A stretch of 64,000 nucleotides of DNA from Prochlorococcus sp. AG-355-N16 (GTDB taxonomy: Bacteria > Cyanobacteriota > Cyanobacteriia > PCC-6307 > Cyanobiaceae): NCBI GenBank assembly GCA_003278545.1, contig QCEF01000006.1, positions 1-64,000 on the forward strand, given 5' to 3'. Position numbers and translations under genes: made by a program. Below the pieces are notes generated by a model that worked only from the letters and a program-made list of their open reading frames with translations, made no database searches and had not been told where the DNA came from. Position 1 is the first letter of the stretch. Each line of letters opens with the position of its first letter. Below are positions 57,598 to 64,000 of the stretch, one piece after another.

Positions 57598-59013
57598 ATG
57601 GTCGAAAAGTTTAAAAAAAAAATTAAAAATATTTGTTGCATTGGTGGAGGCTATGTAGGAGGTCCAACAATGGCTGTAATAGCTGATAACTGTCCTGATA
57701 TAAATGTAACTGTTGTGGACAAAAATGTCGAACGAATAAAATCATGGAACGATGGGGATCTTACTAAATTGCCTGTATTTGAACCTGGCTTAGAAGAAAT
57801 CATTAAAAGAGTAAGAAATAAAAATTTATTTTTCAGTTCAGATGTAGATATAAATATTAGTAAAGCGGATATTATATTTTTATCTGTAAATACTCCTACA
57901 AAAACAAAAGGTATTGGTTCTGGTCAAGCTAGTGATCTGACATGGATAGAAGCTTGCGCTAGGCAAGTTGCTGATGCTGCTAAAGGACATACAATTGTGG
58001 TTGAGAAAAGTACAATTCCTGTTAGAACTGCAGAAACGGTAAAGAAGATTCTTGAATCTAATAATAAAGATAATTCATTCTCAGTTTTATCAAATCCTGA
58101 GTTCCTTGCAGAGGGTACAGCAATAAATGACTTAGAGATGCCAGATCGCATTTTAATAGGTGGAGAGGATCATGTTGCTATTGAATTATTAAGTGATATA
58201 TATAGGAAATGGGTTGATGAAACAAAGATTCTTAAAACTAATATTTGGAGCAGTGAATTATCAAAATTAATTGCTAATGCTTTTTTAGCCCAAAGAGTAA
58301 GCTCAATTAATTCTGTATCTGCTATCTGTGAAGTAACAGGAGCTAATGTTCAAGAAGTATCAAAAGCTGTTGGATTCGATTCAAGAATTGGGAACAAATT
58401 TTTAAATCCTGGCCCAGGATTCGGGGGGAGCTGTTTTAAAAAGGACATACTAAATTTAATCTATCTATGTAATTATTATGGTTTAAGTGAAGTAGCTAAG
58501 TACTGGGAGCAGGTTATAAATATTAATAATTGGCAGCAAGATCGAATTTACAAAACTGTAGTTGATAAATTGTTTGGGACTGTATACAAAAAGAAAATAA
58601 TAATTTTAGGTTTTTCGTTTAAAGCTAATACAAACGATACCAGAGAATCAACATCAATATCAATATCAAAAAATTTGATTAATGAAGGAGCTCATTTGTT
58701 AATTCATGATCCAAAAGTATCATCAAAGCAAATTGCTAAAGACTTAGAAAAAGAACCACTGACTGAAAATTCAAACTCAGCGGAAGTTAACAATTATGGC
58801 ACATGGGAATATATTACTAACTTAGAAAATGCATTTATAAACGTTGATGCAGTTATAGTTCTGACTGATTGGAAAGTTTATAGAAATTTGGATTGGAATG
58901 AAATATCTAATCAAATTAGACCCCCTGCATGGGTATTTGATACAAGATTAATTTTAAATAAAAATAAAATTATTTCTTCAAATTTAAATTATTGGGGACT
59001 AGGGATCGGTTAG
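57598..59013 (+). CDS. ugd: UDP-glucose 6-dehydrogenase, metazoan-like subfamily
   Basis: 'KNICCIGGGYVGGPTMAVIADNCPDINVTVVDKN', 'GPGFGGSCFKKDILNLIYLC'. Confidence 0.93.
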   Translation: MVEKFKKKIKNICCIGGGYVGGPTMAVIADNCPDINVTVVDKNVERIKSWNDGDLTKLPVFEPGLEEIIKRVRNKNLFFSSDVDINISKADIIFLSVNTPTKTKGIGSGQASDLTWIEACARQVADAAKGHTIVVEKSTIPVRTAETVKKILESNNKDNSFSVLSNPEFLAEGTAINDLEMPDRILIGGEDHVAIELLSDIYRKWVDETKILKTNIWSSELSKLIANAFLAQRVSSINSVSAICEVTGANVQEVSKAVGFDSRIGNKFLNPGPGFGGSCFKKDILNLIYLCNYYGLSEVAKYWEQVININNWQQDRIYKTVVDKLFGTVYKKKIIILGFSFKANTNDTRESTSISISKNLINEGAHLLIHDPKVSSKQIAKDLEKEPLTENSNSAEVNNYGTWEYITNLENAFINVDAVIVLTDWKVYRNLDWNEISNQIRPPAWVFDTRLILNKNKIISSNLNYWGLGIG

Positions 59014-59038
59014 AGTTAAAGAATATTAAAAAAGTTTT

Positions 59039-60004
59039 GTGGCATTTCATACACCTATTCTTTTAATTACTTGGAAAAGACCTAAAGAGACTTTAAGGGT
59101 AATAAAAGCTTTGAGTATTATAAAGCCCTCCAAAATATATATTTCCAGCGATGGAGCTAGATTAAACCATAAAGATGAATTTAAAAAAGTCAATGATACA
59201 AGGGAAATAGTTGAAAAGTATATTAATTGGAACGCAAATATTAAGACCTTGTATCATAAAAAAAATAATGGATGTATGAGGGGTGTAAGTATTGCAATAA
59301 ATTGGTTTTTTGATAATGAAGATGAAGGGATCATACTTGAGGATGATTGTGTTCCACATCCTGACTTTTTTCCTTTTTGCGAAGAGCTTTTGCAAAAATA
59401 TAGAGATGATAAGAGAATTTGGTGTATAACAGGGAATAATTTACAAGGTAATAAATGGATAGGTAAAAGCTCTTATTATTTCAGTAGATACAATCATTGC
59501 TGGGGATGGGCAAGTTGGAAAAGATGTTGGAGTAATTACGATGTACTAATGAAAGATTGGCCAAATTTCTATAAATCAGGTTTATTCGAGTCACTATTCT
59601 TCCATAAAAAAGAATTAAAACATTGGAAAAGTACTTTTGACTCAATTTATTATTTTGGAAAACCTGATACATGGGATTATCAATGGACTTATACTTGTTT
59701 CATCAATAGTGGATTAACTGCAATTCCTAATAAGAATTTAATAGAAAATATTGGTTTTAATGAAGAGGGAACTCATACAAAAAAAGGCAATTCACCAGCA
59801 ATATTAGAAAATCATGAAAAAGGAAAGAGTGGTATTTTGCCTTTATCTCATCCAGAATATATTATCAGATCTGAAGATGCTGATAGGTATACAGAACTAA
59901 TGTATTTTTCTGGACCGAATCGTTTCTCTTTGCTTTATTTATTTAAACTATTTAAAAGAATTTTTAACAGGTTAAAAATTATTAGATCCTCTTTAAAAGG
60001 TTAG
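59039..60004 (+). CDS. Glycosyltransferase (GT2/GNT-I-like fold)
   Basis: 'EGIILEDDCVPHPDFFPFCEELLQKYRDDKRIWCITGNN'. Confidence 0.75.
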   Translation: MAFHTPILLITWKRPKETLRVIKALSIIKPSKIYISSDGARLNHKDEFKKVNDTREIVEKYINWNANIKTLYHKKNNGCMRGVSIAINWFFDNEDEGIILEDDCVPHPDFFPFCEELLQKYRDDKRIWCITGNNLQGNKWIGKSSYYFSRYNHCWGWASWKRCWSNYDVLMKDWPNFYKSGLFESLFFHKKELKHWKSTFDSIYYFGKPDTWDYQWTYTCFINSGLTAIPNKNLIENIGFNEEGTHTKKGNSPAILENHEKGKSGILPLSHPEYIIRSEDADRYTELMYFSGPNRFSLLYLFKLFKRIFNRLKIIRSSLKG

Positions 60005-60013
60005 TTTTTAAGA

Positions 60014-61261
60014 ATGTTAGTACTTCATATATCTACTTCTGACATTGAGGGTGGTGCCGCAAGAGCATCATTTAGATTAAATCAAGCTCTTAATAATAAT
60101 AAAAAACTTGATATTAAAAGTTCAATGAGAGTTTTAAATATGAGAAGTGATGACAAAACAGTGTTTACTTCTAAATCCAAAATAGAAAAATATAAATCAA
60201 AAATGAAGAATATTGCGAGTATAAAGATTCAAAGATTACAAAAATCAACAAATAATATATTACATTCATCATCAATTTTTTCTTCAAGTATTTTGCATGA
60301 AATAAACAATTCAAAAGCAGATATTATTCATCTACACTGGATTCAAGGAGAGATGCTTTCAATAGAAGATATTGGTAAAATTAATAAAAAAATTATTTGG
60401 ACTTTCCATGATGCTTGGCCATTTTGTGGGTCAGAACATTATCCAAATGGATTAGAAGATAAAAGATATGTTGAAGGTTATTTTAAAAATAATAGAAATT
60501 CTCTTCATTCTGGAATTGATTTAGATAAAAGGGCCTGGGAAAGGAAAAGAAAATACTGGAAAAGAAAAAATATGATTGTTTGTCCAAGTCAATGGCTTAA
60601 GTCCTGCGTAAAGAGTTCCAAATTGATGTCGAAATGGCCAGTTTATTTAATCCCACATGCCTTACCATTAAATATCTATAAACCTATGTCAAGAGAATTT
60701 TCTCGAGAAATATTCAATTTACCTAAAGATAAAATATTAATTTTATTTGGGGCACTTAATGCTACAAGCGATAAAAGGAAGGGATGGAGTCTTCTTACAA
60801 AAGCGCTAGAAAAGATTAGTCATGAATATTCATCCTATGAGGCAGTGGTATTTGGTTCGTCAGCACCAGTTGAACCACTCAAAATTGGAATGCCAATAAA
60901 TTATGTAGGTAGAATTTATGATGATCAAACATTAGCTCTACTTTATTCTGCGGCTGATGTAATGGTTGTACCCTCTTATATGGAATCTTTTGGACAAACT
61001 GCAAGTGAGGCTCAATCATGTGGATTGCCTGTTGTAGCATTTGATTCTACTGGTCTTAAAGATATCGTTTTACATAAGAAAACTGGTTATTTAGCGAAGC
61101 CTTACTATTGGGAAGATATTTACAAAGGAATAAAATGGGTTGTTTTGAATGATGATATACAAAACATCAGAAAAAAATCTAGATTAAGATCTGAAGAATT
61201 ATGGTCTCCCGATTTGGTCTCTGGCCAATACTATGATCTTTATAAAAAATTATTAAGTTGA
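60014..61261 (+). CDS. GT4-type glycosyltransferase
   Basis: 'VVPSYMESFGQTASEAQSCGLPVVAFDSTGLKDIV'. Confidence 0.85.
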   Translation: MLVLHISTSDIEGGAARASFRLNQALNNNKKLDIKSSMRVLNMRSDDKTVFTSKSKIEKYKSKMKNIASIKIQRLQKSTNNILHSSSIFSSSILHEINNSKADIIHLHWIQGEMLSIEDIGKINKKIIWTFHDAWPFCGSEHYPNGLEDKRYVEGYFKNNRNSLHSGIDLDKRAWERKRKYWKRKNMIVCPSQWLKSCVKSSKLMSKWPVYLIPHALPLNIYKPMSREFSREIFNLPKDKILILFGALNATSDKRKGWSLLTKALEKISHEYSSYEAVVFGSSAPVEPLKIGMPINYVGRIYDDQTLALLYSAADVMVVPSYMESFGQTASEAQSCGLPVVAFDSTGLKDIVLHKKTGYLAKPYYWEDIYKGIKWVVLNDDIQNIRKKSRLRSEELWSPDLVSGQYYDLYKKLLS

Positions 61262-61290
61262 TAAACTTGTTATTTATTAAATAATGAATT

Positions 61291-62328
61291 ATGGATAGAT
61301 TAATTATCTTTTTTGATAATGCACCAAGTATACATAAAGAAGGGATTATTCAAGATTTCTCATCATATAATGATATCTTGATAATTCACTTTCCATTATT
61401 TTCAGATGAAAAACATTTCTCAGAGATTTCTATGAAAAATTTATCTTTTGAAAATTCAAGATTAAAGTTAATACCCAATGTTTCAAAAAAGGAAAATCTT
61501 ATAAAAATTGAAAATTTTATTAATAAGAAAATCAACAATAAAAACTATAAAAAGATATCGATTTTACATTCTTTTTTAGATATTTATAGATTGGGTTTTG
61601 TCGTAAAGTTAAAAACTTTATGTCAATTTTCCTGTAATTTCATTTATACAATTCCACTTTTAGAACCAATAAGACTTAATGATATTTACATTTTGCCTAG
61701 ATTAATAAGATTATTTATTAGCTTAACTTATCAGAAAATTTATTTAGATAGTAATAAAATTTTTGTTTTTGCTTCTTTAAATTCTTTTATTTACAAATTA
61801 TTTTTCAGAAAAGTTAATTTATTACCATATAAAAAAATAAAAAATAAAATTTTCTCTAATAAAGAAGTTAATAATCTAAATATTAAACATAAGAAACTCA
61901 GAATTTTATTTATAGGAAAATTAATTGATAGAAAAAATCCAATGATTCTAATAAATGCTTTTAAAAATTTAAAATTTGATGCTCAACTTACAATTGTTGG
62001 AGAAGGATACATGGCTGACAAAATAAAAAATAAATGTAAGAAAATAATGGATTTTTCAGATTCTCATATTAAAATTTTTAATCGATTAGATAATCAACAA
62101 GTTAATGATTTAATGTCTGAGCATGATGTCTTAGTTCTTCCAAGCAAATTCGATGGGTTTGGATTTGTAGTTTCTGAAGCTATTGATTCAAAAGTATATG
62201 TAATAGTTAGCAATAAAGTAGGTTCTAAAGATTTAATACATAATGGCAAAATAGGAGCAGTTTTTAAAAATAATTCTCTTTCGGAACTACAAAATTTATT
62301 AAATTTGCATTATCTGAGATCTATATAG
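61291..62328 (+). CDS. GT4-type glycosyltransferase
   Basis: 'VLPSKFDGFGFVVSEAIDSKVYVIVSNKVGSKDLI'. Confidence 0.8.
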   Translation: MDRLIIFFDNAPSIHKEGIIQDFSSYNDILIIHFPLFSDEKHFSEISMKNLSFENSRLKLIPNVSKKENLIKIENFINKKINNKNYKKISILHSFLDIYRLGFVVKLKTLCQFSCNFIYTIPLLEPIRLNDIYILPRLIRLFISLTYQKIYLDSNKIFVFASLNSFIYKLFFRKVNLLPYKKIKNKIFSNKEVNNLNIKHKKLRILFIGKLIDRKNPMILINAFKNLKFDAQLTIVGEGYMADKIKNKCKKIMDFSDSHIKIFNRLDNQQVNDLMSEHDVLVLPSKFDGFGFVVSEAIDSKVYVIVSNKVGSKDLIHNGKIGAVFKNNSLSELQNLLNLHYLRSI

Positions 62329-62332
62329 TTAT

Positions 62333-63169
62333 ATGAGTCAGGCAAAATATTACCTACCTTTAATACATAATTCAAAGGTTTCCATTTATCCATACTTTAG
62401 ATTAGGGGGCTTTGGGTTGGGCAATATATTATTTCCTTTTTGTAGGGCACTATGTCAATCTTTAAAAAATGGAGCTAATTTGCTTCATCCACATTCTAAT
62501 CAAATTCAACCAAGGAATTTTTTAAGAGAATTGAATGTAAAATCATTGCGCAATTATTCATATGACTTTAACAAATTAAAATGGATATCTTTACCTCAAA
62601 ATAAATCTGCTTTTATATTTTATTTAAATAAATTTAAAGATGAAACTCATATTGGTTCTTATAAATATATTTATTTTGAGGGATTAAAAAATTATTTTTA
62701 TGATCTTTACGAATATAGAGAAATCATAAGAAAATTCTTTTATTATTCTCTTCAAAGAAATTTAAAAATAGAGTATAACACTGTTGCATTTCATATCAGG
62801 TTGGGAGATTTCTTGATAAATAATCAAAGTATTTCTCCTGAGAAAATACGTTTTTCTATTGAGTTCTTCTTAAAAAGATCATATAAGATAAAAATATTTT
62901 CAGATACTAATCTCTCACAATTAAAGGATTATATTGAACTTTCAGAATTACCTAAAAACGTTAGCTTAGTGAGATCTGAATCTCCATTAATTGATATTAT
63001 TGAAATGTCTCAAGCTGAATTTATTTGTGGATCGCCTCAGTCAACTTTTGTTGAATGGGCTAGATTTCTCAGAATTAGAAAATATGATATTAATTCTTAT
63101 TCCCTTTTAAGTAGAAGAAAATATGAAGAAATTGATATTTCTCCATCCAAGTGGAATCATTTTATATGA
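62333..63169 (+). CDS. GT11-like (alpha-1,2-fucosyltransferase-type) protein
   Basis: 'RLGGFGLGNILFPFCRAL', 'VAFHIRLGDFL', 'GSPQSTFVEWARFL'. Confidence 0.6.
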   Translation: MSQAKYYLPLIHNSKVSIYPYFRLGGFGLGNILFPFCRALCQSLKNGANLLHPHSNQIQPRNFLRELNVKSLRNYSYDFNKLKWISLPQNKSAFIFYLNKFKDETHIGSYKYIYFEGLKNYFYDLYEYREIIRKFFYYSLQRNLKIEYNTVAFHIRLGDFLINNQSISPEKIRFSIEFFLKRSYKIKIFSDTNLSQLKDYIELSELPKNVSLVRSESPLIDIIEMSQAEFICGSPQSTFVEWARFLRIRKYDINSYSLLSRRKYEEIDISPSKWNHFI

Positions 63170-64000
63170 TTAAAAAAAAAGACAATAAAATTTTTATTTT
63201 TGCTGAAATAGGAAAATCAAATTTATCTTCAAAAGCTAGTGAAGATTTATTAAATGATTTAGCTATTAGATTAAATCAAAAATATAAAAAAAATATTGTT
63301 AATATTTATTATTATCCTATTTATAGTATTAAAAATAAACTCAATTGGATTATTTCTTTTAATAAAGAATCAAAAAATAAACAAACAAAATATTTACTTT
63401 CAACAAGTATTAAATTATTGAGGGACTTGCTTTACATATTAACTTCAATAATAACTATAAATAATCTAAAGCCAAAATTTTCTTTCTTTTATAATTTAAA
63501 TAAACTTCAAATATCTATTTTGTCATTTATAAAAATATTTATTAAAATTAATATAAATATTATTCAGGCTGATGGATACTTATTGGATAAAAACTATATA
63601 AATTTATTTGATAATATTATTGTCTTTTCAAACTATACTTATAAAGTATATAAAAGAAATATTGCTACCAAAATATATTTTGCATATCCATTTATAAATA
63701 AAAAAAATAATCAAAAATTTATATCGAAAATTAAAAATAAGGATTTCAATTTATTACATGCAGGCTCTATATCAAAATATAATGTATGTGAAGAATCAAT
63801 AAATAAACTATATAAATTTTGTGAATTATACCCTAAATGTAAAGTTTATTTCACAACAAGCCAAAAAAACATTCCTGAATATTTTAAATTATTATTGCAA
63901 AGAAAACCAAATAATTTCATATATAAGGGATTTATGAATAAATATGAGTTTGATATATTTATCAAAAAAATACATTTTGGTATTGATTTAAGAAACTTTC
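63166..64000 (+). CDS. Glycosyltransferase-like protein, truncated by window end
   Basis: ATG overlaps the previous stop (ATGA); open to window end. Confidence 0.5.
   Translation, partial: MIKKKDNKIFIFAEIGKSNLSSKASEDLLNDLAIRLNQKYKKNIVNIYYYPIYSIKNKLNWIISFNKESKNKQTKYLLSTSIKLLRDLLYILTSIITINNLKPKFSFFYNLNKLQISILSFIKIFIKININIIQADGYLLDKNYINLFDNIIVFSNYTYKVYKRNIATKIYFAYPFINKKNNQKFISKIKNKDFNLLHAGSISKYNVCEESINKLYKFCELYPKCKVYFTTSQKNIPEYFKLLLQRKPNNFIYKGFMNKYEFDIFIKKIHFGIDLRNF

Noticed and set aside
1-64000. Integrase, transposase or phage structural genes
   Set aside because: No ORF in the track shows recognisable recombinase, transposase or phage motifs; mobility is inferred only from att-like repeats

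Overview
AT-rich window that looks like a Prochlorococcus (probably high-light type) genomic island; this assignment rests on composition, gene style and family recall, not on a search. The left half (1-19 kb, plus 30.3-34.1 kb) holds seven genes for large secreted or surface proteins. Their N-termini differ completely (FG-GAP-like propeller, RTX-like repeats, zinc metalloproteases, C-type lectin/Calx-beta/SWM repeats, cadherin-like), but all end in the same ~175-210 aa C-terminal module (…DVNxDGxxEAIxTNxxSGRW…RFQNDL…DxFQEVYWKT…LMHxDGNIQYANYQ…). A type I secretion locus lies between them: an ABC exporter with a cNMP-binding-like N-terminus and a C39-like domain, an HlyD adaptor, and a PpiC-like protein. 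Four clear partial copies of a tRNA-Pro(TGG) 3' half are scattered among these genes. Two identical 47-bp copies bracket a ~1.5 kb segment with arm-site-like repeats at both ends, suggesting a small tRNA-targeting integrative element. The same region carries unannotated small membrane proteins and dispersed 'MKRLLLP' start-codon modules. The right half (35-64 kb) is a surface-polysaccharide island: GDP-heptose (gmhA/hddA/hddC-gmhB fusion), a probable dTDP-2,6-dideoxyhexose branch (rmlA, rmlB, 2,3-dehydratase, Gfo/Idh/MocA reductase), GDP-fucose (gmd, fcl), UDP-glucuronate/xylose (metazoan-like ugd, uxs), Wza/Wzz-type export, Wzm/Wzt ABC export and many glycosyltransferases. The lead candidate for an undescribed system is the shared C-terminal module, the T1SS and the tRNA-remnant-associated cassettes taken together.
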